A DNA stretch of 64,000 bases from Microbispora hainanensis (GCF_036186745.1 NZ_CP108086.1:5270001-5334000); one strand, 5' to 3'. Counted from the stretch's first letter, positions 10,551-20,519 are shown. The notes: generated by a model not told the origin, from the sequence alone. Program-made: numbers and translations.

Positions 10551-12391
10551 CCCAGCGGCCCGCCGACGACGCGACGGAGACAGACACGTGGCGTGGGGTC
10601 GCCGCGGAGGAGCGGGACGAGATCTCCGAGCGGGTCTCCCTGCTGCTGCGCACCCGGTCGCGCCGCCTGCTCGGCGACCTGCTGCGCCCGCACCGCAGGG
10701 CGATCGCCGTGCTCACGGCGGTCATCGTGGTGTCCAACGCCGCCGGGCTGGCCCTGCCGTACCTCGTGAAGGCGGGCATCGACGACGGGATCCCGCCCAT
10801 GCTGCGCGGACAGGGCGCGGGCACGCTGCTCGCGATCGTCGGCGCGCTGCTGGGCGCCACGTTCACCCAGGCGCTCACCCGGCAGGCGTTCCTGCAGATG
10901 TCGGGCCGGATCGGCCAGGACATCCTGCTGGAGCTGCGCCGCCGGGTCTTCGACCACTTCCAGCGCCTGTCGCTGTCGTTCCACGAGAAGTACACCTCGG
11001 GGCGGGTCATCTCCCGGCTCACCTCCGACGTGGACGCGATCGCGGAGCTGCTCGATTCCGGGTTCGACGGCCTGGTCACGGCCGTGCTCACGCTGTGCGG
11101 CACCGCGGTCATGCTGCTCGTGCTCGACGTGCGCCTCGGCCTGGTGGCGTTGCTGCCGCTGCCGGTCCTGCTGCTGTTCACCCGGTGGTTCCGCCGCGAG
11201 TCGAGCGTCGCCTATCGCCGTACGCGGGAGGCGGTGGCGCTGGTGATCGTGCACTTCGTGGAGTCGATGACCGGGATCAGGGCGGTGCAGGCGTTCCGGA
11301 GGGAGCCGCGCAACCAGGAGATCTTCGCGCGGCTCAACGCGGACTACCGCGCCGCCAACACGCGCGGCATGCGCCTGGTCGCGGTGTTCATGCCCGGCAT
11401 CAAGCTGATCGGCAACATCACCATCGCCGCAGTCCTGCTGTACGGCGGCCTGCTGGCGCTGCACGGCACGGTCACGGTGGGCGTGCTCGCGGCGTTCCTG
11501 CTCTATCTGCGCCAGTTCTACGAGCCGATGCAGGAGATCTCGCAGTTCTACAACGCGCTGCAGTCGGCCGGGGCGGCGCTGGAGAAGCTGTCGGGCGTGC
11601 TGGAGGAGCGGCCCTCGGTGGCACCGCCCCGCCGCCCGGTGCCGCTGCCGCGCGCCGCGGGGGCGTTGCGGTTCGAGGCCGTCCGGTTCGCCTATCCCGG
11701 CGGCCCGCCGGTGCTTCCACTGCTCGACCTGGAGATCCCCGCCGGGCAGACCGTGGCCGTCGTCGGCACCACGGGCGCGGGCAAGACCACGCTGGCCAAG
11801 CTCATCGCCCGGTTCCACGACCCGGTCGCCGGGCGGGTGCTGCTCGACGGCGTGGACCTGCGCGACCTGGACGAGGACACCCTGCGCCGCCACGTTGTGA
11901 TGGTCACCCAGGAGAACTACCTGTTCAGCGGGACGGTCGCCGACAACGTGCGGTTCGGGCGGCCCGGCGCGCCGGATTCGGAGATCGAGCGGGCCGCCGA
12001 GGCCATCGGCGCCCACACGTTCGTCTCCATGCTGCCGGACGGCTACCAGACGCAGGTCGGCAAGCGCGGCGGGCGCATGTCGGCCGGGCAGCGGCAGCTC
12101 GTGGCGTTCGCCCGGGCGTTCCTCGCCGACCCCGCCGTGCTGATCCTCGATGAGGCCACCTCCAGCCTCGACGTGCCCAGCGAGCGTCTCGTCCAGCGGG
12201 CGCTGCGGACGATCCTCGCCGACCGCACCGCGCTGATCATCGCCCACCGCCTGTCGACCGTGGAGATCGCCGACCGGGTGCTCGTCATGGAGCACGGCCG
12301 GATCGTGGAAGACGGCCCGCCGGACCGCCTGATCGCCGGAGCGGGCCGGTTCGCCCGCCTCCACCGCGCCTGGCTCGACAGCCTCGCCTGA
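10547..12391 (+). CDS. ABC exporter half-transporter (permease fused to ATPase), second of pair
   Basis: The 614-residue partner of the gene at 8757. It has a membrane domain (about residues 55-330) and an ATPase domain with Walker A GTTGAGKTT, the signature segment MSAGQRQL and Walker B VLILDEATSSLD with the catalytic Glu intact. The signature motif is altered from LSGGQ to MSAGQ; paired with the degenerate Walker B of its neighbour, this is the asymmetry known from heterodimeric exporters such as TM287/288. The start ATG overlaps the upstream stop by four bases (ATGA). Possible cargo (drug, lipid, peptide) cannot be chosen from sequence. Confidence 0.93.
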   Translation: MTQRPADDATETDTWRGVAAEERDEISERVSLLLRTRSRRLLGDLLRPHRRAIAVLTAVIVVSNAAGLALPYLVKAGIDDGIPPMLRGQGAGTLLAIVGALLGATFTQALTRQAFLQMSGRIGQDILLELRRRVFDHFQRLSLSFHEKYTSGRVISRLTSDVDAIAELLDSGFDGLVTAVLTLCGTAVMLLVLDVRLGLVALLPLPVLLLFTRWFRRESSVAYRRTREAVALVIVHFVESMTGIRAVQAFRREPRNQEIFARLNADYRAANTRGMRLVAVFMPGIKLIGNITIAAVLLYGGLLALHGTVTVGVLAAFLLYLRQFYEPMQEISQFYNALQSAGAALEKLSGVLEERPSVAPPRRPVPLPRAAGALRFEAVRFAYPGGPPVLPLLDLEIPAGQTVAVVGTTGAGKTTLAKLIARFHDPVAGRVLLDGVDLRDLDEDTLRRHVVMVTQENYLFSGTVADNVRFGRPGAPDSEIERAAEAIGAHTFVSMLPDGYQTQVGKRGGRMSAGQRQLVAFARAFLADPAVLILDEATSSLDVPSERLVQRALRTILADRTALIIAHRLSTVEIADRVLVMEHGRIVEDGPPDRLIAGAGRFARLHRAWLDSLA

Positions 12392-12517
12392 GGCCCGCCA
12401 CCGCGGGCTACTCCCGGCGGCTTAGCCCGTCCGGCCGGGCTGATCCCGGTGGGGTAGCGGCGGATGACTCCACGGGCAGGACGCCGCCGCGCTCCGGCCG
12501 GACGAGTATTGGCGGTC

Positions 12518-12799
12518 ATGGAAACCCCACAGAGGTATGTCCACGGGGTGGCGTTGCTGGCCACCGGCCTGCTCGCGGGCGCGTTCGCGTACGGCGCGGC
12601 CAACGAGATCCCCACGTTCGGAGCCGTTCCGCTGGACGTGCGCCTGACCTTCCAATGGGCCGCGGGCCCGGTGCCGGCCGGCTACGCCGAGATCTTCCGG
12701 CGCTGGGAGCTGTTCCACGACCTGCGCACCCTGACCACGCTGGCCGCCTTCGTCCTGATCGTCGCCGTGGCCGTCGTCAACCGGCCCGCCAACCGCTGA
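12518..12799 (+). CDS. Small two-TM membrane protein, unknown function
   Basis: A 93-residue protein with two membrane segments (about residues 9-27 and 70-88) separated by a loop with FQWAAGPVPAGYAEIFRRW. It resembles a shortened member of the DUF1772 type (small membrane proteins often beside SDR-like genes), but I cannot assign it firmly. The start ATG 12518 is preferred to an upstream in-frame ATG that would add an Arg-rich extension. The next gene begins 11 bases after its stop with a GAGGAG ribosome site, so the two are probably co-transcribed. Confidence 0.65.
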   Translation: METPQRYVHGVALLATGLLAGAFAYGAANEIPTFGAVPLDVRLTFQWAAGPVPAGYAEIFRRWELFHDLRTLTTLAAFVLIVAVAVVNRPANR

Positions 12800-12810
12800 G
12801 GAGAACGTCC

Positions 12811-13419
12811 GTGAACCTCACTCTCATCGGCTCCACCGGCCACACCGGCCGATACGTCCTGGCCGAGGCGCTGCGCCGCGGCCACCGGGTCACCGCCTTC
12901 ACCCGCAACGCCGCCGCCCTGGAAGCGCGACCGCACGCTGTCGTCGAGGGCGACGGCCGCGACCTGGAGAAGATGCGCACGGCCGTGGCGGACGCGGACG
13001 CGGTGATCTCCATCATCAACGGCGGCGACAGCCGCGACCCGCACCGTGCGGCCGAGGCCACCCGCACCGTCATGCGGGCGATGGCCGAGGCCGGGGTCCG
13101 GCGGCTGATCGTCACCACCCCCTATCCGATCGTCGCCCGCAGGCCGTTCCTGGTCCTGTGGCTGCTGCGCCGCCTGCTGGCCACCCAGTACGCCGACGCC
13201 CGCGACCTGGAGCGGGCCGTGAGCGCCGGCGACCTGGACTGGACCATCGTCAGGCTGACCCGGCTCACCGACCGGCCCGCCACCGGGGCGGTCGTGATCC
13301 GCCGCGAGCTGCTGGGCATGCCGCACGCCCTGACCAGGGCGGACGTGGCGGCCACCCTGCTGGACATCGCGCAGGAGGGTCACCTGAGCCGGGTGGCGGT
13401 CAACGTCAACGGGCGCTGA
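12811..13419 (+). CDS. NAD(P)-binding protein, atypical SDR (NmrA/biliverdin-reductase-B-like)
   Basis: A 202-residue Rossmann-fold protein with the nucleotide motif GSTGHTGRYV at the N-terminus, as in atypical short-chain dehydrogenases related to flavin/biliverdin reductase B and NmrA. There is no YxxxK catalytic pair, so it may be a reductase of the flavin type or a redox sensor. The substrate is unknown. The start is GTG 12811, preceded by GAGGAG; it follows the small membrane protein gene in the same operon. Confidence 0.82.
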   Translation: MNLTLIGSTGHTGRYVLAEALRRGHRVTAFTRNAAALEARPHAVVEGDGRDLEKMRTAVADADAVISIINGGDSRDPHRAAEATRTVMRAMAEAGVRRLIVTTPYPIVARRPFLVLWLLRRLLATQYADARDLERAVSAGDLDWTIVRLTRLTDRPATGAVVIRRELLGMPHALTRADVAATLLDIAQEGHLSRVAVNVNGR

Positions 13420-13435
13420 GCCCGCCACCCGTAAG

Positions 13436-13870
13436 TCACGCGTGGGGAAGGAGCAGGCGTTCCATGGCGGGGCGCAGGGGCGGGCCGATCTCCACGGGAC
13501 GGCGGGTGCGCCGGCCCACGAAGACGTGCGTGAAGTCGCCCTCGGCGACCAGCGTGTCCCCGGCGACCAGCGCGAGCTCGTAGCGGACGCTGGAGCGGCC
13601 GAGGCGCCCGATCCGCAGGCCCACGCTGATCACCTGCGGGAAGGACACGGAGGCGTGGTAGGAGCAGCGCGACTCCACGCACAGCCCGATCGCCGGGCCC
13701 TCGTGGATGTCCAGCCCGGCCTCCTCGATCAGCCAGGTGTTGATCACGGTGTCCATGAGCGAGTAGTGCACGACGTTGTTGACGTGCCCGTAGACGTCGT
13801 TGTCCTTCCATCGGGTGGGCACGTCACGCCAGTGGGGATAGGCCGTCCGGTCGATCACGGGCTCGTTCAC
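13436..13870 (-). CDS. Acyl-CoA thioesterase, hot-dog fold (4HBT type)
   Basis: A 144-residue hot-dog protein. The N-terminal segment TRWKDNDVYGHVNN is the 4-hydroxybenzoyl-CoA thioesterase/YbgC signature, with the catalytic Asp in DNDVYGHVNN. The start GTG 13870 overlaps the stop of the acyl-CoA dehydrogenase gene (GTGA), so the two are coupled; that partner suggests hydrolysis of a fatty or branched acyl-CoA. The substrate is inferred only from this context. Confidence 0.88.
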   Translation of the reverse strand: MNEPVIDRTAYPHWRDVPTRWKDNDVYGHVNNVVHYSLMDTVINTWLIEEAGLDIHEGPAIGLCVESRCSYHASVSFPQVISVGLRIGRLGRSSVRYELALVAGDTLVAEGDFTHVFVGRRTRRPVEIGPPLRPAMERLLLPHA

Positions 13871-15012
13871 AGTCCGAGGTCCCGGCCGATGATCTCGCGC
13901 ATGATCTCGTTGGACCCCGCCCAGATCCGGGTCACCCTGGCGTCCGCCCAGGCCCGCGCCACGCGATACTCCTTCATGTAGCCGTAGCCGCCGTAGAGCT
14001 GCACGCAGGCGTCGATCACCTGGTTCTGCACCTCGGCGGTCCACATCTTGGCCTTGGCCGCGTCGACCGCCGTCAGCTCCCGGGCGGTGTGGGCGGCCAC
14101 GCACTGGTCGACGTACGCCCGGGTCACCTCCACCTTCGTCACCAGGTCGGCGAGGGTGAACTTGTTGTACTGGAAGCTGCCGATCGCCTGGCCGAACGCC
14201 TTGCGCTCCTTCACGTACGACAGGGTCTCGGCGAGCACGGCGGCGGCGTGGGAGATGTTGGTGACCGCGCTGCCGAGCCGTTCCTGGGGGAGGCGCTCCA
14301 TCATCGCGATGAACCCCCGGTCCACCTCGCCGATCACGTTGGCGGCCGGCACCCGCACGCCTTCGAAGAACAGCTCGGCCGTGTCGGCCTCAGGCTGGCC
14401 GACCTTGTCCAGCTTGCGCCCCCGGTGGAAGCCGGGCATGCCCTCCTCGACCGCGAACAGCGTGATGCCCTTGGCCCGCTTCTCCGGGCTGGTGCGCGCC
14501 GCCACCACGACGAGGTCGGCCTGGTAGCCGTTCGTGATGAACGTCTTGGAACCATCGATGATCCAGTCGGAGCCGTCCCTTACGGCGGTCGTGCGCAGCG
14601 CCGCCAGGTCCGACCCGCCGCTCGGCTCGGTCATGCCGATCGCGGTGATCAGCTCTCCCGAGCAGAACGGCGGCAGCCAGCGCTTCTTCTGCTCGTCCGT
14701 CGTCAGCTCCACCAGGTAGGGCGCGACCACGTCGAAGTGGATGCCGAAACTGGACGCCAGAGCCATGCCCACCCCGGCGAGCTCCTCGATGAGCACGGCG
14801 TTGAAGCGGTAGTCGCCGGCCGCCGCGCCGTCGTACTCCTCGGGGACCTCCAGGCCGAGGAACCCCTGCCGGCCGGCCTCCCGCCACACCTCGCGGTCGA
14901 TCAGCCGGCGCTCGATGAACTCCTCGGCCCGCGGGGCGACGGAGCGGATCACGAACTGCCGGACGGAGTCGCGGAATGCCTCGTGGTCCTCGCCGTAGAT
15001 GGTGCGTCGCAT
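13867..15012 (-). CDS. Acyl-CoA dehydrogenase
   Basis: A 381-residue flavoenzyme that introduces the alpha-beta double bond into acyl-CoA. Visible family segments are ITAIGMTEPSGGSDLA (FAD/substrate binding), WIIDGSKTFITNG, and the C-terminal YGGYGYMKEYRVAR and RIWAGSNEIMREII; the catalytic base is expected in the YGGYGY region, where many long-chain enzymes have Glu and this protein does not clearly show it. ATG 15012 has a GGAGAA ribosome site. It is the last-but-one gene of a run starting with the Liv operon (75-base gap after the binding-protein gene) and is coupled to a thioesterase, so it may serve degradation of branched-chain or other acids imported by that transporter (inference). 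Confidence 0.93.
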   Translation of the reverse strand: MRRTIYGEDHEAFRDSVRQFVIRSVAPRAEEFIERRLIDREVWREAGRQGFLGLEVPEEYDGAAAGDYRFNAVLIEELAGVGMALASSFGIHFDVVAPYLVELTTDEQKKRWLPPFCSGELITAIGMTEPSGGSDLAALRTTAVRDGSDWIIDGSKTFITNGYQADLVVVAARTSPEKRAKGITLFAVEEGMPGFHRGRKLDKVGQPEADTAELFFEGVRVPAANVIGEVDRGFIAMMERLPQERLGSAVTNISHAAAVLAETLSYVKERKAFGQAIGSFQYNKFTLADLVTKVEVTRAYVDQCVAAHTARELTAVDAAKAKMWTAEVQNQVIDACVQLYGGYGYMKEYRVARAWADARVTRIWAGSNEIMREIIGRDLGL

Positions 15013-15087
15013 CGATTCTCCAGACGATTGTTCGGTAGGGGGATGCTAGCGATTGACCTCCGGCGCGGACGCGGCGGCCGTCGCCCG

Positions 15088-16362
15088 TCAGCCCACCGGC
15101 ACCGGATAGTCCTTCGCCAGCTCGGAGACCTCCGCCTCCCTGAGGACCACCGCGCCGCCGAGCGCCGCCTTGTCGGGCTTGAGCACGTACGACGACCGGG
15201 AGGCGGGCTTGTCGAAGAACGTGAAGTCCATCGGCGTGCCGAAGTCGCCGCCGAAGCCCGACTGCGTGCGGTGCGCGGTCAGGACGCCCTCACGGGTGAG
15301 GTCCTTGGCCTCGCACGCCTTCTTCATCGCCTCGTCCACGATCATCGCCGCGCTCCAGCCGGTGGGCACGCCGCTGTCGATGGTTTCGCCGGGATACTTC
15401 GCCTGGTAGTCGGCCACCAGCCGCTGCATCGACGGGTTCTGGGCGCTGACCGGCGTCCCCGCCGACACGTAGTAGAAGTCCTTCAGCAGGGCAGGCCCGG
15501 CCGGGGTCGGGAGAAGCTGCGGAGAGTAGGCCGAGTTGCTGCCGACGAACGGCACGTCCATGCCCTTGGCCAGGGACACGCCGACCAGCGAGGCCGTCTG
15601 CCGGGGCCCCACCGAGACGAGCACGGCCTTGACCCCGGCCGCCTTGAACGCCGCCACCTGGGCGCTCATGTCCTGGTCGGTCGCCTTGATCTTCTGCTCG
15701 ACGATCTGCAGGCCGAGCTTGTCCGCGGCGTACTTCGAGCCGTTGAGCGAGCTCTCGCCGTAGTCGCCCTCGAAGTAGAGGTGCCCGATCTTGTCACCGG
15801 ACGTGATCCCCTTCTCCTTCACGAGGAACTCGACGGCGTTGATCATGTCCACGTCGTACGTCGTGCCGGTCACCTGGATGGCCCGGCTGCCGAGCAGCGT
15901 GGTCGCCCATGCCATCGGGATCGTGAGCAGCTTGTCGCCGTCGATGCGCTGCTTCAGCGCCGTGATCATCGGGGAGCCGATGAACTGGGGGATCGCCGCC
16001 GACTTGGGCGCGACCTCGGTGTAGGCCGCCACGGCCTTCTGCGTGTCGTAGCCGTGGTCGCGGACGATCAGCTCGTACTTGCGGCCGCAGACCCCGCCGG
16101 CGGCGTTGACCTGGTCGAAGTACAGCTGCTGTGCCTGCGTCAGGCTCTTGCCGAACGACGCGTACGGACCGGTCAGGTCGGTGAGCGCGCTCACGGTGAT
16201 CGTGGTGGCCGAGACGCCGGGGCCGGTCTTGACCCCGTCGCCGCCGGCCGCCGCCCCGGCGCCGTCGCCTCCGCCCGTGGCCTTGCCGCTCGCGCACGAT
16301 GAGACGGCCAGGGACAGCAGGGCTAACGCCGCGACGCCGGCGCGGGTGCCGATTTTGCCCAT
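15088..16362 (-). CDS. Branched-chain amino acid-type ABC substrate-binding lipoprotein (Liv system 1)
   Basis: A 424-residue extracytoplasmic solute receptor of the LivK type (Peripla_BP_6 fold). The lipoprotein signal peptide ends in LAVSSCASG. The mature start, TITVSALTDLTGPYASFG, is typical of this family. ATG 16362 has a GGAG site. The gene begins 40 bases inside the end of the livM-like gene, an unusually long overlap. It is the last gene of the five-gene operon livF-livG-livH-livM-binding protein. Branched-chain amino acids, urea and aromatic acids are all possible ligands; sequence alone does not choose. Confidence 0.92.
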   Translation of the reverse strand: MGKIGTRAGVAALALLSLAVSSCASGKATGGGDGAGAAAGGDGVKTGPGVSATTITVSALTDLTGPYASFGKSLTQAQQLYFDQVNAAGGVCGRKYELIVRDHGYDTQKAVAAYTEVAPKSAAIPQFIGSPMITALKQRIDGDKLLTIPMAWATTLLGSRAIQVTGTTYDVDMINAVEFLVKEKGITSGDKIGHLYFEGDYGESSLNGSKYAADKLGLQIVEQKIKATDQDMSAQVAAFKAAGVKAVLVSVGPRQTASLVGVSLAKGMDVPFVGSNSAYSPQLLPTPAGPALLKDFYYVSAGTPVSAQNPSMQRLVADYQAKYPGETIDSGVPTGWSAAMIVDEAMKKACEAKDLTREGVLTAHRTQSGFGGDFGTPMDFTFFDKPASRSSYVLKPDKAALGGAVVLREAEVSELAKDYPVPVG

Positions 16363-17609
16363 CTGAGCTCCTTGAGTCGAACGCGGCCGAGCCGCGTGGC
16401 GAGCCCGGCCAGACCGCCGGGCAGGAACAGCACCACCGCGACGACGGCGGCGCCGTAGAGGATCCGCGCGGCCTCGGCGGGGGAGACCCCGCCGGAACCC
16501 GGCTCGGCCACCAGCGGCAGGGCGTCGCTGTAGCGCGTGAGCAGCTGGGGGAGCAGGGAGACGAACGCGGCCCCGGCGACCGCTCCCGCGACCGATCCCA
16601 GGCCGCCGATCACGATCATCGCGAGGTAGTCGAGCGACAGCAGCATGCCGAAGTAGTCCGGCACGACCTGCTGGAAGACCAGGGCGACCAGCACCCCGGC
16701 GAGCCCGCCGTACATGGACGACAGGACGAACACGCCCGCGCGGTATCGGGCGACGGGGACGCCCATGACCCCGGCGGCGATCTCGTGGTCTCTGATGGTG
16801 TTCATCGCCAGCCCGGGACGGCCGCGCAGCACGCCCCTGGCGAACACGGCCGCGCCCACGAGCAGCGCGATCCCGAGGAACCACAGCCGTTCGAGCGAAC
16901 CGAACGGCACGTTCAGCACCACCAGCTCCGGAGTGTCGGCGAAGACGAGGCCGAACAGCTCCATCGGCGGCACCGGCCGTCCGTTGAAGCCGCCGGTCAC
17001 CGGTTCGGCGTTGAACAGGATGTGCTGGCCGACGAAGATCAGGGCGAGCGTGGCGATGCCCAGGTAGGCGCCCTTGAGGCGGCCCGCGATCGGGCTGAAC
17101 AGGCCGCCGCACAGGCCCGCGACGATCACCGCGGCCACGGCCGCGAGCGGCGTCGGGAGGCCCAGGTCGGTCGACAGGGAGACGTAGGAGTACGCCCCGA
17201 CCGCGAGGAAGAAGGCGTGTCCCAGGGAGAGCTGCCCGGTCGCCCCGGTCAGCAGGTTGATCCCGATCGCGCCGATCGCCGCGGACATCGCGAACAGCCC
17301 CGCCTGCAGCCAGAACCCCTCCAGGTAGAAGGGGACCGCGACGGCCACCATGGCCACCGCGAGCCACAGCACGGACCGGAGGGTCCGTGCCGGGGAACGC
17401 AGCACGGACCGGAGGGTCCGTGCCGGGGAACGCAGCACCGACCGGAGGGCGCGTGCGGTGATCCTGGGCGCGGCCGGGCGGGACCGGGACGCGCCGGGTG
17501 CGGGCGTCTCTAGTGCGGGCGCTGCTGTCGGGGGCGCTGCTGTCGGGGGCGCTGCCGTCGGGGGCGTGTCGCGTACGGGCGTGGCGGCGTCGGGCGTGGG
17601 TTCAGACAC
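16323..17609 (-). CDS. LivM-type ABC permease (Liv system 1)
   Basis: A 428-residue inner-membrane permease; residues from about 95 onward show the LivM pattern: INLLTGATGQLSLGHAFF, GAYLGIATLAL and IRDHEIAAGVMGV (the coupling region to the ATPase). Roughly 85 N-terminal residues are unusual: a Pro/Thr/Ala repeat and an 11-residue repeat (RSPARTLRSVL) read from tandem DNA repeats at 17521-17565 and 17368-17456. GTG 17609 overlaps the livH stop by eight bases. The extension is cytoplasmic and may be dispensable; a later start cannot be excluded, though no good ribosome site was seen inside it. Confidence 0.92.
   Translation of the reverse strand: MSEPTPDAATPVRDTPPTAAPPTAAPPTAAPALETPAPGASRSRPAAPRITARALRSVLRSPARTLRSVLRSPARTLRSVLWLAVAMVAVAVPFYLEGFWLQAGLFAMSAAIGAIGINLLTGATGQLSLGHAFFLAVGAYSYVSLSTDLGLPTPLAAVAAVIVAGLCGGLFSPIAGRLKGAYLGIATLALIFVGQHILFNAEPVTGGFNGRPVPPMELFGLVFADTPELVVLNVPFGSLERLWFLGIALLVGAAVFARGVLRGRPGLAMNTIRDHEIAAGVMGVPVARYRAGVFVLSSMYGGLAGVLVALVFQQVVPDYFGMLLSLDYLAMIVIGGLGSVAGAVAGAAFVSLLPQLLTRYSDALPLVAEPGSGGVSPAEAARILYGAAVVAVVLFLPGGLAGLATRLGRVRLKELRWAKSAPAPASRR
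17368..17456. repeat. 33-bp tandem repeat inside livM (2.7 copies)
   Basis: Two identical 33-base units (17368-17400, 17401-17433) and a diverged third of 23 bases. Each unit contains the inverted pair CGGACC and GGTCCG. Read on -, it gives the repeated peptide RSPARTLRSVL in the N-terminal extension of the permease. Confidence 0.9.
17521..17565. repeat. 15-bp tandem repeat inside livM (3 copies)
   Basis: GCTGCTGTCGGGGGC occurs twice and GCTGCCGTCGGGGGC once, head to tail. On - it encodes the PPTAA peptide repeat near the permease N-terminus. Confidence 0.9.
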
Positions 17610-18492
17610 GGGCCGGCTCCTTCGTGCCGAACAGCCCGGCGGGCCGCAGCAGCAGGATCACGATCATCACGAGGAACGGCGCGGCGTCGCCGATGCCGCG
17701 GCCCAGGAAGGCGAGCTCGCTCTGGTAGCCGCTCATCAGCGTTTCGGTGACGCCCACGATCAGGCCGCCGGCCAGCGCGCCCGTGGTCGAGTCGAGCCCG
17801 CCGAGGATGGCCGCGGGGAACGCCTTCATCGCCGCCGCGGCCGTCCCTCTGTCGAGGCCCGGCGTCGGGAACACGCACAGGAACATCGCCGCGACCGCGG
17901 CCAGCGCCCCGGCGACGGCCCACGCGCTGAGCGAGACGCGGCCGAGCCGTACGCCCATCAGCGCGGCGGTCTCCGCGTCCTCGGCCGTGGCGCGCATCGC
18001 CACGCCCCAGCCGGTGAACTTGAAGGCGAGCAGGAACGCCACGATCAGCGCGGCGGCGACCACGAGGGCCACGACACGGGTCTCGGCGACCGTGACCGGC
18101 CCGAAGTGCAGCACCCGGTCGCCCCATGGATCGCCGAGGGCGAGCACCTCGGTGCCGATCTGCCGGGTGAGCTCGGTCGTGAGCAGGATGTCCACGCCGA
18201 TCGTGACGATGGCCAGCACACCGCGCGAGCCGACGTGCGCCCGCCGCAGGATCAGGAACTCCACCAGCGCGCCGACCACCGCCGCCGCCGCGATCCCGGC
18301 CGCCAGCGCCGCCCAGAACCCGATCAGCGGGTGCAGCCGGGCGATCACGTAGCCGCCCGCCAGCAGCAGCGACGCGTGCGTGAAGTTGACCACCTCGGTC
18401 GCCTTGAAGATCACCACGAAGCCGAGCGCGATCAGCGCGTACACGGCCCCGACCGAGATCCCGTTGACGAGCAGCTCCAGGAAGACCGCCAT
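17602..18492 (-). CDS. LivH-type ABC permease (Liv system 1)
   Basis: A 296-residue permease with about eight membrane segments. The LivH signature is clear: VNGISVGAVYALIALGFV followed by KATEVVNFTHASLL. ATG 18492 is chosen over the GTG three bases upstream because GGGGGAGG is then four bases away rather than one; either start overlaps the livG stop. It forms the transmembrane channel with the LivM-type protein. Confidence 0.93.
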   Translation of the reverse strand: MAVFLELLVNGISVGAVYALIALGFVVIFKATEVVNFTHASLLLAGGYVIARLHPLIGFWAALAAGIAAAAVVGALVEFLILRRAHVGSRGVLAIVTIGVDILLTTELTRQIGTEVLALGDPWGDRVLHFGPVTVAETRVVALVVAAALIVAFLLAFKFTGWGVAMRATAEDAETAALMGVRLGRVSLSAWAVAGALAAVAAMFLCVFPTPGLDRGTAAAAMKAFPAAILGGLDSTTGALAGGLIVGVTETLMSGYQSELAFLGRGIGDAAPFLVMIVILLLRPAGLFGTKEPARV

Positions 18493-19375
18493 CACGCCTC
18501 CCCCCGTTCATCGGAGGGGCGGCCGAAGTCGCCGAGATAGGCGCGGACCACCTCGGGGTCGCGCTGGACCTCCTCGGGTGGCCCGTCGGCGATGCGCCTG
18601 CCGAAGTCGAGCACGGTCACCGCGTCGGCGATCCGCATGACCATGCCCATGTCGTGCTCGACCAGCAGGATCGAGATGCCGAGGCTCTCGCGCACCGACT
18701 CGATGAGGCCGGCCATCTCGCGCCGCTCGCCGCCGTTCATCCCCGCCACCGGCTCGTCCAGCAGGAGCAGCCGCGGCTCCATGCACAGCGCGCGGGCCAG
18801 CTCCACCCGCTTCTGCACGCCGTACGGCAGCAGCCCCACGGGGATGGACAGCGCGTCGCCGACGCCCGCGAACTCCGCGATCTCCGCCACCCGCGCGCCG
18901 TGCCGTACGGCCTCGTGCCTGGCCGCGGGCAGCCGCAGGCCGGCCGAGACGAAGCCGGCACGGGTCAGGCGGTGCCGCCCGAGCATGAGGTTGTCGCGCA
19001 CCGTCAGGTGGGGCGACAGGGCGATGTTCTGGAACGTCCGCGCCACGCCCAGCGCGGCCACCTGGTGCGGGCGCAGCGACGTCAGCTCGGCGCCGCCGAA
19101 GCGCACGCTGCCCGAGGTGGCGCGGTAGACGCCCGACAGCACGTTGAAGCAGGTGGACTTGCCCGCGCCGTTAGGGCCGATCAGCGCGTGCACGCTGCCG
19201 GGGGCCACGGTGAAGCTCACCGCGTCGAGGGCGGTGAGCCCGGCGAAGCGCACCGTCACCTCGCTGACCACGAGCTCCGCCGGGCCGTCGCCGCCGACCG
19301 TACCGACCGGTTGGTTTCTCAGGGGTATGCGTCGCCGCCTCGCCGGGTACGCGCGCGGCTCGCCGCGGCGGTGGG

Positions 19376-19388
<13 letters not shown>
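18492..19388 (-). CDS. LivG-type ABC ATPase (Liv system 1)
   Basis: A 298-residue ATPase. Walker A is IGPNGAGKST, Walker B LLLLDEPVAGMN (the extended form with VAGMN is typical of LivG), and the family-specific insert after Walker A is present (GVARTFQNI). The signature motif region reads LPYGVQKRVELARAL, so the LSGGQ glycines are replaced (PYGVQ), as often happens in LivG proteins. The ATG overlaps the end of livF by 13 bases. The N-terminal 40 residues are an Arg-rich extension. Confidence 0.93.
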
Positions 19389-20332
<944 letters not shown>

Positions 20333-20441
20333 CCGCGCCTCCTGTGACTTCGATGAAGGCACACCCAACCCACCGTGGTCGAGGGCCGTCCAGCGCCGGA
20401 CGTCAAGTCGGGACCCCAGCCCATGCCCGCCCGTCGCGCCC

Positions 20442-20511
20442 TGTGCTCCAGCACAATCCCGCATCACGAAACGAAAACCGAACCTTGTTCCGGACGCTGT
20501 GTGCTGGCACA
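20442..20511. promoter_or_regulatory. Two palindromes in the livF / PucR divergent region (candidate operators)
   Basis: TGTGCTCCAGCACA (20442-20455) and TGTGCTGGCACA (20500-20511) are both perfect palindromes with the same TGTGC..GCACA arms, centres 57 bases apart, in the 187-base gap between livF and the regulator gene. The second ends eight bases before the regulator ATG. The likely reader is the adjacent PucR-family regulator, controlling itself and the liv operon; this is inference. Confidence 0.5.
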
Positions 20512-20519
20512 TTCGGGGC

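Noticed and set aside
12423..12441. Terminator after the exporter pair
   Set aside because: AGCCCG/CGGGCT arms are only six bp with a GC-rich loop; too weak in this composition to list.
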